Below are positions 37,750-45,762 of a DNA stretch of 64,000 bases, one piece after another. The notes beneath the pieces are model-generated. The model ran no database searches. It was not told the origin of the DNA and saw only the letters and a list, made by a program, of their open reading frames with translations. Position 1 is the stretch's first letter; each line of letters starts with the position of its first letter. Origin of the DNA: Rhizobiales bacterium Ga0077537 (GTDB lineage: Bacteria; Pseudomonadota; Alphaproteobacteria; Rhizobiales; Hyphomicrobiaceae); assembly GCA_001464955.1 (NCBI GenBank), contig LNEM01000009.1:372001-436000 (forward strand). The letters are read 5' to 3'. A program made the position numbers and the translations under genes.

Positions 37750-37763
37750 TCAGCAATTGCTGA
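37750..37763. promoter_or_regulatory. Perfect 14-bp palindrome upstream of the beta-barrel gene
   Basis: TCAGCAATTGCTGA is an exact inverted repeat 44 bp before the start of the outer-membrane protein gene, in the 131-bp gap after gor. It could be an operator for a dimeric regulator. A few perfect 14-mers are expected by chance in 64 kb, so this is only suggestive. Confidence 0.35.
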
Positions 37764-37807
37764 CAGACGCAAACGGAGAGAGCGTCGAACAATTCTGGGG
37801 GAAGCCG

Positions 37808-38485
37808 ATGATGGCCCGACTTCTGATGCGCGCTGCGGCAGCGCTGGTGTTGCTGACGGGCAGTGCTTTCGCTGCGAGCGCACAGAACTATGATGGCTCC
37901 GGTGTCGTGAAGTTCGGCGTGTTCGGGCAAGGCAACTGGCTCGATGTCGACCAGTCGCTGCCGGCCATCGCCTCGGCGTCGCCGAGCGGTTTCGGTGGTG
38001 GCGTGTCGGCCGGCTACGATTATCGTTGGGGAGCGCTGCTGATCGGCGCCGAGATCGACGGCAGCCTCGGTGACGCGCGCGACAAGGCCGGGATCACTGA
38101 CTACGGCTTCGACTATCTCTTCACGGCGCGGGCGAAGCTCGGTGTCTACCCGACACCCTACTGGTTGCTCTACGGCACGGCAGGCGTCGGCTATCTCGGC
38201 GTCGAGATGCAAGAGCCCGGTATCGGCAACAAGGCCGTGGAAACGCTGACCGGGTTCGTCGCTGGCGCCGGTACCGAAGTCGACTGGAACCACATCATCC
38301 TCTTCGGTGAGTGGCTTTATGGCTCCTACGACGACGCCAAGTTCAATATCGCCGGCGTCCAACACAATGCCTCGTTCGACTCGCACATGTTCCGCCTCGG
38401 CGTGAAGTTCCGGGTCGGGCACGACTACAAGCACGACTACGATCATCCGCAGGATTATCGCCGCCGGGGCGGTCCGCTGAAGTAG
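37808..38485 (+). CDS. Outer-membrane beta-barrel protein (Omp25/OmpA-like porin fold)
   Basis: A 225-residue protein with a signal peptide (LLMRAAAALVLLTGSAFAASA) followed by alternating amphipathic strands typical of an 8-strand barrel: YDYRWGALLIGAEIDGSL, FDYLFTARAKLGVYPTPYW, LLYGTAGVGYLGVE, HIILFGEWLYGSYDD and a final FRLGVKFRVG. Such proteins (Omp25/RopB type) are abundant in the rhizobial outer membrane. After the last strand comes a charged tail rich in His, Tyr and Asp (YKHDYDHPQDYRRRGG) rather than a terminal Phe. Start at 37808 (a second ATG follows immediately), with GGGGAAG upstream. A strong terminator follows. Confidence 0.82.
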   Translation: MMARLLMRAAAALVLLTGSAFAASAQNYDGSGVVKFGVFGQGNWLDVDQSLPAIASASPSGFGGGVSAGYDYRWGALLIGAEIDGSLGDARDKAGITDYGFDYLFTARAKLGVYPTPYWLLYGTAGVGYLGVEMQEPGIGNKAVETLTGFVAGAGTEVDWNHIILFGEWLYGSYDDAKFNIAGVQHNASFDSHMFRLGVKFRVGHDYKHDYDHPQDYRRRGGPLK

Positions 38486-38506
38486 CGGAAGTCGGTGCAG
38501 GTAATG

Positions 38507-38544
38507 ACGGGCCGGTGCGGCAAGCATCGGCCCGTTCGTTTTTT
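38507..38544 (+). terminator. Rho-independent terminator of the beta-barrel gene
   Basis: A 12-bp stem with one G-T wobble (ACGGGCCGGTGC / GCATCGGCCCGT) around the loop GGCAA, followed by TCGTTTTTT. This is the clearest intrinsic terminator in the window. Confidence 0.9.
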
Positions 38545-38632
38545 ACTGTTTGGTGATCAACGTTCATCATGTGCTTGCCTCGCGCGCGAGGGAACGGTAA
38601 GGCATTTGCCGGACTGAACAGGGCACGGTGCG

Positions 38633-39388
38633 ATGGCACTTCTCGATGGTCGTATTTGTCTGGTGACAGGGGCCGGAAACGGCATCGGCCAGGCAGTTGC
38701 CCGCGCTCTGGCAGCCGCAGGCGGAACCGTTCATCTGTTCGATGTGGATGGTCAGGCGGCCCAGCGCGTGGCTTCCGAACTGACGGCCGGCGGGATGTCG
38801 GCCTTCGCACATGCGGGCAGCGTCGCTCTGGGGCAGGACGTCCTCGCGGTGCTCAGGGATATCGATGCCCGCCACGGTCGGCTCGACGTGCTCGTCAACA
38901 ATGCCGGTCTCAACGTCCGCTCCGACTTTCGGCACCTTTCGGGGGCCGACTGGGACCGGATCCGGGAGGTCAATCTCGACGGCGTGGTGCGGCTCGCGCG
39001 GGAGGGGTTCGAGCTGCTGCGACGGTCGGGACAGGGGAGCCTCGTCAACATCGCGTCGATCATGGCCGATCACGGGATGCGGCAGCTCGTCGGCTACAGC
39101 GCCACGAAGGGCGCGGTCATCGCCTTGACGAAGGGGCTCGCCGTCGAATGGGCCGCGTTCAACATCAGGGTCAACGCCGTGTCGCCGGGGTTCGTCGAGA
39201 CCGCGATGACGGAGCGGGTGCTGCGCATGCCCGCGTTCTCGAAGGCGCTGATCGACAAGACACCGATGCGGCGGTTCGGTCGTCCCGACGAGATCGCTGC
39301 GGCCGTGGTCTTTCTCGCCTCTGACAAGGCGTCCTTCATCACGGGGACGGAACTGGTCGTCGACGGTGGTATGTCGGCTCAGCTCTGA
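38633..39388 (+). CDS. SDR-family oxidoreductase
   Basis: A 251-residue classical short-chain dehydrogenase/reductase. The cofactor motif is TGAGNGIG near residue 12, with Asp in LFDVDG suggesting NAD preference; then NNAGLN and the catalytic Ser (IASIMA) plus YSATK. The closing motif FITGTELVVDGGMSAQL is typical of the FabG-like group. The substrate cannot be told from sequence. It begins after a strong terminator, so it has its own promoter, and is followed by yceI after 38 bp. Confidence 0.88.
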   Translation: MALLDGRICLVTGAGNGIGQAVARALAAAGGTVHLFDVDGQAAQRVASELTAGGMSAFAHAGSVALGQDVLAVLRDIDARHGRLDVLVNNAGLNVRSDFRHLSGADWDRIREVNLDGVVRLAREGFELLRRSGQGSLVNIASIMADHGMRQLVGYSATKGAVIALTKGLAVEWAAFNIRVNAVSPGFVETAMTERVLRMPAFSKALIDKTPMRRFGRPDEIAAAVVFLASDKASFITGTELVVDGGMSAQL

Positions 39389-39426
39389 GCGGCGTCGGCG
39401 GCGGCCAAAATTGGGAGTATCGCGCG

Positions 39427-40044
39427 TTGCAGGTGACATACCGTCGGTTCTCGGGGCTGTGTGCCGTTCTTCTTGCGGCGGCGCTTCAGGCCCTCGCGGC
39501 TCTGCCAGCGTTCGCGGAGACCTACTCGCTGGCCGGAAGCCATTCCACGGTCGTGGTGAGCTGGAGCCATGCGGGCCTCTCGCGGCATAGCGCGCGGCTC
39601 GTCGGGTTCGAGGGGACGCTGACGTTCGACCCGGCTGCGGTCGAGACGTCGACGGTGGAGACGAGACTGCAACCGTCGCGCCTCTCGAGTGGTGTCGCAG
39701 CACTCGACAGGCTTTTGCGGGGACCGGATTTCTTCAATGTCGCGGAGCATCCGGACATTCGGTTTCGCTCGACGGGAATTACGGTCACTGGCGAGCGGCA
39801 GGGCGTTGTGATGGGCGAGCTGACGATCCTCGGTGTCACCAAGCCCGTGACGCTGGACGTCACCTGGAACTTCAAGGGCGAGCATCCGCTGGGGCTCGTC
39901 AATCCGAGTTTCGCCGGCAAGTTCGTGGCGGGGTTCTCGGCACGAACGAAGCTCCTGCGCAGCGAATGGGGCCTCGGTCGCGGCGCGCCGCTGATCTCGG
40001 ACGAGGTCGAAATCGCGATCGAGGTCGAGGCCGAGCGGCGCTAG
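39427..40044 (+). CDS. YceI-family periplasmic lipid-binding protein
   Basis: A 205-residue secreted lipocalin-like protein. After a signal peptide (CAVLLAAALQALAALPAFAE) the mature chain starts with YSLAGSHSTVVVSWSHAG, the typical YceI opening, and includes the FFNVAEHPDIRFRST and ILGVTKPVTLDVTWNF motifs. YceI proteins bind isoprenoids or fatty acyl amides in a beta-barrel; the physiological ligand varies. No ATG is available: the start is either TTG 39427 or GTG 39433, both about ten bases from GGGAG. It probably shares a transcript with the preceding SDR. Confidence 0.87.
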   Translation: MQVTYRRFSGLCAVLLAAALQALAALPAFAETYSLAGSHSTVVVSWSHAGLSRHSARLVGFEGTLTFDPAAVETSTVETRLQPSRLSSGVAALDRLLRGPDFFNVAEHPDIRFRSTGITVTGERQGVVMGELTILGVTKPVTLDVTWNFKGEHPLGLVNPSFAGKFVAGFSARTKLLRSEWGLGRGAPLISDEVEIAIEVEAERR

Positions 40045-40051
40045 GCCGCGA

Positions 40052-41182
40052 TCAGGTGCCGGTCGCGGTTTCGGCGATCAGGGCGTCGACGACGGCCCGG
40101 AGTGCTTCGGCATCGGCTGCGCCGCCAGCTTTCGCCGCCGCGTAGACAGCCACCTGACGATCGGCGCTGGTTCCGTCCGCGACGATGGTGCGGGCATGGG
40201 CGATCTCGGATGTGCAGCCGAAGTGGTCTGCGTCTTCGGCGACGAGCGCGATGATTTCTTCGAGCAGGTCGGGGTAGGGGACGAGCGTGCCCTTCCCGAG
40301 GTCGAAGAGGCTGTCCTTGATACCGTAGCGCTGGGCGCGCCAGCGGTTCTCCTCGAGGAGGAAGACCGGGTACGTACGCCAGCCGACATTGGCGCGACGC
40401 AGGCGCCAGAGCATGCGGCAGAGGCAGACGTAGAGCGCCGCCACACTCACGGCGTCATCCAGACGGGGGGCGACATCGGTGATGCGCAGCTCCAGCGTCG
40501 GGAAGCGCGCGGAGGGGCGCAGATCCCACCAGATCTTCGACGCATCCTCGATGACGCCCGCCGCGACCAGCACGTCGACCGACTGGCGATATTCGTCCCA
40601 GCCATTGAAGCGGCCGGGCATGCCGGTCCGTGGGCTCTGTTGGGAGAGCGCGAGGCGGAAGCTCTTGAGGCCTGTGTTGTCGCCCATCCAGAAGGGAGAG
40701 GAGGTCGAGAGCATCAGCAGGTGGGGCAGGAAGTAGCGCGCCTGGTTCATGATATCGATGCGCAGCTCGGGGTCCTCGATGCCGACATGGACGTGCATGC
40801 CGCAGATCACGAGGCGGCGGCCGACGACGGCGAGGTCACGGGCGAGCGCCTGATAGCGGGCCTTGGGCGACGTTTCGAGGCGGCTCCAGTCGGCAAACGG
40901 ATGGGTTCCAGAGGCGATCGGTGCCAGGCCGTGCTCGGCTGAGAGGGCGATGATCCCGGCGCGGAGCCGGGCGAGTTCGGCTCTCGCATCCCGGAACGAG
41001 CGGAGAACGGGCGTGCCGATCTCGATCTGGGAGCGGAGGAATTCGGGGGAGACCTGCCCGCCGAGGCGCTGGTGGCCACGTTCCAGAAGCTCGGGCGGCG
41101 CCGAGGCGAGATCGCGGGTCGCGAGATCGACGAGGTGGTACTCCTCCTCGATGCCGAACGTGAACGTCGGTGCGTCAGCCAT
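40052..41182 (-). CDS. ybdK: Carboxylate-amine ligase, YbdK/GCS2 type
   Basis: A 376-residue member of the glutamate-cysteine ligase family 2. It shows FGIEEEYHLVDL at the N-terminus (metal and substrate binding), VCGMHVHVG written here as VICGMHVHVGIED, SSPFWMGDNTGLKSFRLAL and LELRITDV. E. coli YbdK makes gamma-glutamylcysteine only weakly, so the true substrate may be another amino acid pair. It is convergent with yceI (7-bp gap) and divergent from aroG. The glutathione reductase gene at 36.3 kb is near but not in an operon with it. Confidence 0.87.
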   Translation of the reverse strand: MADAPTFTFGIEEEYHLVDLATRDLASAPPELLERGHQRLGGQVSPEFLRSQIEIGTPVLRSFRDARAELARLRAGIIALSAEHGLAPIASGTHPFADWSRLETSPKARYQALARDLAVVGRRLVICGMHVHVGIEDPELRIDIMNQARYFLPHLLMLSTSSPFWMGDNTGLKSFRLALSQQSPRTGMPGRFNGWDEYRQSVDVLVAAGVIEDASKIWWDLRPSARFPTLELRITDVAPRLDDAVSVAALYVCLCRMLWRLRRANVGWRTYPVFLLEENRWRAQRYGIKDSLFDLGKGTLVPYPDLLEEIIALVAEDADHFGCTSEIAHARTIVADGTSADRQVAVYAAAKAGGAADAEALRAVVDALIAETATGT

Positions 41183-41231
41183 GTTCCGCCTCCGGGCCGG
41201 GTGGCGCAGACTATAGCTGTCGGAAGGCCCG

Positions 41232-41261
41232 CTGGCAGCGTGTCGCGGTATCGACTATACT
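41232..41261 (+). promoter_or_regulatory. Candidate sigma-70-type promoter of the DAHP synthase gene
   Basis: TATACT at 41256-41261 is a good -10 element; CTGGCA at 41232-41237, 18 bp upstream, matches four of six -35 positions. It lies in the ybdK-DAHP synthase divergent gap, 87 bp before the start codon. Confidence 0.35.
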
Positions 41262-41348
41262 GGTGGTGTTCATGGAAGGTGCGGAGCGGGATGGGTCTGC
41301 GGTCGCTGCAGAGCCTCGGGCTTCGCTTTATGTCAAAAGGAACGTCCC

Positions 41349-42752
41349 ATGCCGGCTGCCTGGAGCCCGGAAAGCTGGAGATCGAAGCCGATCGTCCAAG
41401 TCCCCGATTACCCCGATCTCGCCGCACTTCGCGACGTCGAAGGGAAGCTTGCGAAGTTTCCGCCGCTCGTCTTCGCCAACGAGGTCCTGGCGCTCAAGAC
41501 CAAGCTTGCGCGGGTGTCGGAAGGGCGCTCGTTCCTGTTCCAGGGGGGAGATTGCGCGGAGAGCTTCAAGGAGCATTCCGCCAACAATATCCGTGACTAC
41601 TTCCGCGTGTTCCTCCAGTCCGCGCTCGTCATGACGTTCGCGGGCGGTATGCCCGTGGTCAAGATCGGGCGGATCGCCGGGCAGTTCGCCAAGCCGCGCT
41701 CCTCGAACATCGAGAAGCGGGACGGGCTGGAGCTGCCGAGCTATCGCGGCGACATCATCAACGGGTTCGACTTCACGCCCGAAGCGCGGATCCCGGATCC
41801 GCAGCGCCAGCTCGAGGCCTATCGGCAGTCTGCTGCGACGCTGAACTTCCTCCGGGCGTTCCTGCAGGGTGGTTTCGCCAGCCTGCAGAACGTCAACCGG
41901 TGGGCGCTCGACTTCATGAAGGACCGGCCCATCGAGGCGAGCTACGAGAAGCTTGCCAGCGAGATCGGGCGCACGCTCGAGATCATGAAGGCGCTCGGCA
42001 TCGACGAGTCGAACACGCGCGAACTCGTCTCGACCGATTTCTACACCAGCCACGAGGCGCTGCTGCTCGGCTACGAGCAGGCCATGACGCGGCGTGACGA
42101 GGTGATGGGATCGGGCCGCTACTTCGACACCTCGGCGCACATGATCTGGATCGGTGACCGCACGCGGCAGCCGGATCATGCCCACGTCGAGTTCTGCCGG
42201 GGCGTCGCCAATCCGATCGGGCTCAAGTGCGGGCCGTCGCTGGAGCCTTCAGGGCTTCTGCAACTCATCGATCTTCTCAACCCGACCAATGAGGCCGGGC
42301 GGCTGACGCTGATCTGCCGGTTCGGGTCGGACAAGGTCGAGAAGCACCTGCCGGCACTCATCCGGGCCGTCGAGGCCGAAGGGCGCAAGGTCGTTTGGTC
42401 CTGCGATCCGATGCACGGCAATACGATCACGGCGACGACCGGCCACAAGACGCGGCCGTTCCAGCGGGTCAAGGAGGAGGTGGAGCGCTTCTTCACGATC
42501 CACCGGGCGGAGGGAACGCATGCCGGTGGTGTGCATCTCGAGATGACGGGGCAGAACGTCACCGAGTGCACGGGCGGCGCGGTCCAGATCGTGGACGAGG
42601 ATCTCGCCCGCAGCTACGAGACGCTCTGCGATCCGCGCCTCAATGCCGAGCAGTCGCTCGAGATCGCTTTCCTTGTGGCTGACCTGCTGAAGCTGGAGCG
42701 GGACGGCCGGGGACAGCGTGACGCGGCGGTGGCGACGGCGGCGGCCGAGTAG
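41349..42752 (+). CDS. 3-deoxy-7-phosphoheptulonate synthase, class II (plant type)
   Basis: First enzyme of the shikimate pathway, condensing phosphoenolpyruvate and erythrose 4-phosphate. The 467-residue length and motifs [14 protein letters not shown], the manganese/substrate-binding [32 protein letters not shown] and [13 protein letters not shown] mark the class II enzyme found in plants, actinobacteria and many alphaproteobacteria. No N-terminal regulatory extension like that of the mycobacterial enzyme is present. It is a single gene with its own promoter region and a clear terminator. Confidence 0.95.
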   Translation: MPAAWSPESWRSKPIVQVPDYPDLAALRDVEGKLAKFPPLVFANEVLALKTKLARVSEGRSFLFQGGDCAESFKEHSANNIRDYFRVFLQSALVMTFAGGMPVVKIGRIAGQFAKPRSSNIEKRDGLELPSYRGDIINGFDFTPEARIPDPQRQLEAYRQSAATLNFLRAFLQGGFASLQNVNRWALDFMKDRPIEASYEKLASEIGRTLEIMKALGIDESNTRELVSTDFYTSHEALLLGYEQAMTRRDEVMGSGRYFDTSAHMIWIGDRTRQPDHAHVEFCRGVANPIGLKCGPSLEPSGLLQLIDLLNPTNEAGRLTLICRFGSDKVEKHLPALIRAVEAEGRKVVWSCDPMHGNTITATTGHKTRPFQRVKEEVERFFTIHRAEGTHAGGVHLEMTGQNVTECTGGAVQIVDEDLARSYETLCDPRLNAEQSLEIAFLVADLLKLERDGRGQRDAAVATAAAE

Positions 42753-42779
42753 AGCCGCCTCACGGCCGACTTCGCGACG

Positions 42780-42803
42780 ACGGGGGCTCGGGCCCCCGTT
42801 TTG
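42780..42803 (+). terminator. Rho-independent terminator of the DAHP synthase gene
   Basis: Perfect 8-bp stem ACGGGGGC / GCCCCCGT with a TCGG tetraloop, followed by a short T-run, 27 bp after the stop codon. Confidence 0.85.
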
Positions 42804-42913
42804 CGTTTCGGGTGCCTGTGGGGCGGAACTGTCCCCACCGATCGGCAGTGTGCGGAACTGTGGGAATTCAGGATTTGTTGGCTGCTCGCCCTGTAGAACC
42901 TTGAGCAGGAGCA

Positions 42914-42924
42914 GGGGGGGGGGG
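42914..42924 (+). repeat. Homopolymeric tract of 11 G before a start codon
   Basis: Eleven consecutive G lie five bases before the ATG at 42930. The run can pair with the anti-Shine-Dalgarno sequence, and a separate AGGAG (42907-42911) lies just upstream. Tracts of this length are prone to slippage in replication and would change RBS spacing. Confidence 0.85.
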
Positions 42925-42929
42925 CAGTC

Positions 42930-43439
42930 ATGGGGCACGGGCACGGGGACGGGCGTGAGCAGAGGCGGGTTCGCTTCGCCAGCATCGATGAGCTCAGCCG
43001 GTCCGAAATCGGGCTCGCGGCCGAGATCTGGCTGAGGGACGCCATCGTCGCGCGTTGGGGGACCCGCGAATCCATGCGCCTCGCGGCTCACCTGACGCGC
43101 TATATGCGGTCCGGCGACGCAAAGCTCCTGCAACTTGGGCGGATCGAGCATCTGCTCCAGATCACGCGCGACGAGATCACCATGGCGCTGCGGCTCCTCG
43201 AGACGTTCCAGCTGGTCGAGGCGCACTCGATCGAGAAGGACGAGCTGAGGTGTGCGCTGCATCTGTCGCGGCTGCAGTTCCTCGAGGTCCTCGATACCCG
43301 GCGGCGCCTCGACGATTATGCGCGTGGATCGCCGCCGGCCCAGCCGTCGGCGGGGCGTCGGTGGTGGCCGTCGCCTGCCCAGACGGGGGTGACCGGCGAC
43401 AGGGTCGGCGAGGATACCGGCGCGTTCAACGACCGCTGA
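42930..43439 (+). CDS. Hypothetical protein, possible winged-helix regulator
   Basis: I do not recognise the family. The 169-residue product is soluble, without signal or membrane segments. Residues 15-130 are mostly helical and charged; the section RYMRSGDAKLLQLGRIEHLL followed by QITRDEITMALRLLETFQLVEAHSI looks like the helices of a winged helix-turn-helix in which a second helix is followed by a short wing. The last 40 residues are Pro/Gly-rich and low in structure. It follows the DAHP synthase terminator and has an 11-G tract in its initiation region. Its 3' end overlaps the convergent enoyl-CoA hydratase gene by 14 bp. Confidence 0.6.
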   Translation: MGHGHGDGREQRRVRFASIDELSRSEIGLAAEIWLRDAIVARWGTRESMRLAAHLTRYMRSGDAKLLQLGRIEHLLQITRDEITMALRLLETFQLVEAHSIEKDELRCALHLSRLQFLEVLDTRRRLDDYARGSPPAQPSAGRRWWPSPAQTGVTGDRVGEDTGAFNDR

Positions 43440-44220
43440 ACGCGGGCTTGCGCTTCTCGGCCCAGGCTTTCAGTCCCTCCTGGTGATCGTCCGAACGCGC
43501 GCAGGCGGCTCGGGCCTCTTCGTGCCAGTCGAGATCGAGCCGTTGGGCTGCGACGTCGTTCAGCGCCTTCTTCGTCGCGGCGACGGCCAGGGGCGCATTG
43601 GCTGCGATCTGGGACGCGAGGGCATCCACGCGCTGCATCAACTGGGCCGCGGGCACGATTTCGGTCAGATAGCCCATGCGCAGCAACTCGGGCGCCTCGA
43701 CCGGTTCGGCCGTCAGGAACATGCGCTTGGCGTTGTCGAGGCCGATCCTCGAGACATACCGGCGCAATCCGCTCTGGTAGTAGACGATACCGAGGCGGGC
43801 GGCCGGCATGAACATGCGGGTGCTCTCGACGCCGATGCGGAAGTCGCACGCGAGCGCCAGATCGGTCGAGCCGCCGTAGACGCCGCCGTTGAGCGCGGCG
43901 ATGGTCGGGACGCGCAGGTCCTCGAGCTTGTCGACCATCTTCTCGAAGGCGTTCGGGTCGTAGTCGGACTGCTGGCCCTCGTTGCGCTCCTTCAGTGCAC
44001 CGATATGGAAGCCCGACGAGAAGCTCTTTCCCGTTCCCGTGATGACCAGCACCCGGACCGTGGCATCGTTCGCGATCCGGTCGTAGATCGACATGAGGGC
44101 ATCGAGGTCGGCGGGCTCCAGCCGATTGTGCTCGGCGGGTCGATGCAGACGGATGAGCGCCTTGCCCTCGGTGATCGTCAGCACGGGTGTGGTCGAGACG
44201 GGCTTGGCGTCGGCGGTCAT
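43426..44220 (-). CDS. Enoyl-CoA hydratase/isomerase family protein (catabolic cluster)
   Basis: A 264-residue crotonase-like protein. The first oxyanion segment is GKSFSSGFHIGAL and the second is NGGVYGGSTDLALACDFRIG; the latter has Ser-Thr-Asp where classical hydratases have a Glu, so the chemistry may differ from simple hydration. The final KAWAEKRKPAFSGR tail is the usual end of this family. It lies 24 bp downstream of the metal-dependent hydrolase gene on the same strand and is the last gene of the minus-strand module from the flavin enzyme to here. Confidence 0.82.
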   Translation of the reverse strand: MTADAKPVSTTPVLTITEGKALIRLHRPAEHNRLEPADLDALMSIYDRIANDATVRVLVITGTGKSFSSGFHIGALKERNEGQQSDYDPNAFEKMVDKLEDLRVPTIAALNGGVYGGSTDLALACDFRIGVESTRMFMPAARLGIVYYQSGLRRYVSRIGLDNAKRMFLTAEPVEAPELLRMGYLTEIVPAAQLMQRVDALASQIAANAPLAVAATKKALNDVAAQRLDLDWHEEARAACARSDDHQEGLKAWAEKRKPAFSGR

Positions 44221-44244
44221 GGGCAGTCCTTCTGGCAGGCGGGA

Positions 44245-45279
44245 TCAGGCGGTGGGGCTGAGACGATAGAAGCGCTGGGCGGTGCCGGCGAAGAGGTCGA
44301 GGCGCTCGGAGGCGCTGGCGCCGCCGGCGAGGCGTTTGCAGGCGTTCCAGAAGACGCCGTAGCTGTAGCTGCCCTTGTCGACGGGGAAGTTCGATTCGAA
44401 CATGCACCGGCTGGCGCCGAAGGCCTCGATGCAGGTCTCGACGTAGGGCCTCCATGCCGTCGCGAGGGCTTCGGAGGTCGGCGGTTCGGCGGCGTCCTCG
44501 AAGCGGAAGCCGTTGATGCGCATGCCGAGCCCGCCGAGCTTGATGAAGACGTTGGGCCGCTCGGCGAGGCGCCGGACGGCGGCGCGCCAGTCGTTGAACA
44601 CCTCGTCGCGCCGGCCGGCGTAACCCTGGATGCCGAGCGGGCCGCCGACGTGATCGAGGACGAAGCGTGTACCCGGGACCGCCGCGGCGGCAGCGGCCAG
44701 ATCGTCGATCTGGGGATGATAGAGCCAGGCGTCGAAGGTGAGCCCCATGGTGCCGAGGACACGCAGCGCGTCCTGGAATGTCGGATCCTGCAGCGCGTGG
44801 CGCGGCGGGGTGTAGGCCGGGTTCATGACGACGGGATCGGGGTCCCACGCCGTGATATGGCGAATGCCCCGGAAGCGGCCGTTGCCGGCCCGGACGTGGG
44901 CTTCGAGGACAGGCTCGACGGCCTTGCCGAGCAGCATGTCGGCATGGCCGACGATCCCCTCGCAGACGCGCGTCGCGCCGTAGATGCCGCTCTCGGCCAT
45001 GGCGGCGACGCCGGCGACGAACTGGGTTTCGCCGACCGGCCGCATCTCGATCGGGCCGTCGGCCCGGTGGAAGGCGCGGCACTGGACGAACACGGTCGCG
45101 ACGATGTTGTGGCCGGTCGTGGTGTCGGCCAGCAGGTCGGGCAGCATGTAGGGCCAGCCCGGACGGTCCCAGAGATGATGGTGGGGGTCGACGATGGGCA
45201 AGCCCGGGTCGAGGGGGTCTTCCCGGTGGCGCGCCAGCCAGTCGGCCCGGTTCTCGATGTAATGCACGCTCTGGCTCAT
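44245..45279 (-). CDS. Amidohydrolase-2 family metal-dependent hydrolase
   Basis: A 344-residue TIM-barrel hydrolase. The N-terminal metal-binding motif is PIVDPHHHLWD, followed by FVLDHVGGP and the C-terminal CMFESNFPVDKG with the conserved acidic residue. The best-known relative is 2-pyrone-4,6-dicarboxylate lactonase (LigI), which opens a lactone in aromatic-ring catabolism; other members act on different lactones or decarboxylate. Its neighbours, a carboxymuconolactone decarboxylase-like protein and a crotonase, make a ring-cleavage pathway plausible. An upstream in-frame extension exists but the ATG at 45279 fits the family. Confidence 0.82.
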   Translation of the reverse strand: MSQSVHYIENRADWLARHREDPLDPGLPIVDPHHHLWDRPGWPYMLPDLLADTTTGHNIVATVFVQCRAFHRADGPIEMRPVGETQFVAGVAAMAESGIYGATRVCEGIVGHADMLLGKAVEPVLEAHVRAGNGRFRGIRHITAWDPDPVVMNPAYTPPRHALQDPTFQDALRVLGTMGLTFDAWLYHPQIDDLAAAAAAVPGTRFVLDHVGGPLGIQGYAGRRDEVFNDWRAAVRRLAERPNVFIKLGGLGMRINGFRFEDAAEPPTSEALATAWRPYVETCIEAFGASRCMFESNFPVDKGSYSYGVFWNACKRLAGGASASERLDLFAGTAQRFYRLSPTA

Positions 45280-45302
45280 GGCGTCGGCAATCCCCGGTTG
45301 GC

Positions 45303-45707
45303 TCAGGCCTTGGCGGCCTTGGCGCGTTCGTCGGCGAAGACGTCCTTCGCCACGATCATGGCCTCGCGGATCAGCGGTACGCCGACATAGCCGGAGAGCT
45401 GCAACAGGACCTCGGTCAGCTCGCGCTCGGTCCAGCCCTGGCGTAGGGCGAAGCGGAGATGGATGTCGAGCTCGGGATGGCGTCCGGTGGCGGCGTCGGA
45501 GACGACGCACACGAGTGTCCTCGTCTTGAGGTCGAGGCCGGGGCGGGACCAGAGCGCGCCGAACACGGTCTCCGTGACGACGCCGATGAATTCCTCGGTG
45601 ATCGGGTCCTGGGCGTACTCGCTCTGATTTTTGGCGAAGTCGGCGTCACCGCGGAGGCGGCGGCGCATGGCCTCGCCCTTCTTGTAGAGTTCGCTCTTTT
45701 CGGTCAT
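45303..45707 (-). CDS. Carboxymuconolactone decarboxylase family protein
   Basis: A 134-residue CMD/AhpD-fold protein resembling PcaC, which decarboxylates gamma-carboxymuconolactone in the protocatechuate branch. The conserved core is TRTLVCVVSDAATGRHPELDIHLRFAL, then GWTERELTEVLLQL. There is no Cys-x-x-Cys pair, so it is not an AhpD-like peroxidase. The nearby hydrolase and crotonase genes on the same strand support a catabolic role, but no other pca gene is present in the window. Confidence 0.82.
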   Translation of the reverse strand: MTEKSELYKKGEAMRRRLRGDADFAKNQSEYAQDPITEEFIGVVTETVFGALWSRPGLDLKTRTLVCVVSDAATGRHPELDIHLRFALRQGWTERELTEVLLQLSGYVGVPLIREAMIVAKDVFADERAKAAKA

Positions 45708-45762
45708 CGACGTCCTCGCTCGGTCGCGGGCTCTCGGGGAACGGGTTCTAAGAGGTGGGCCG

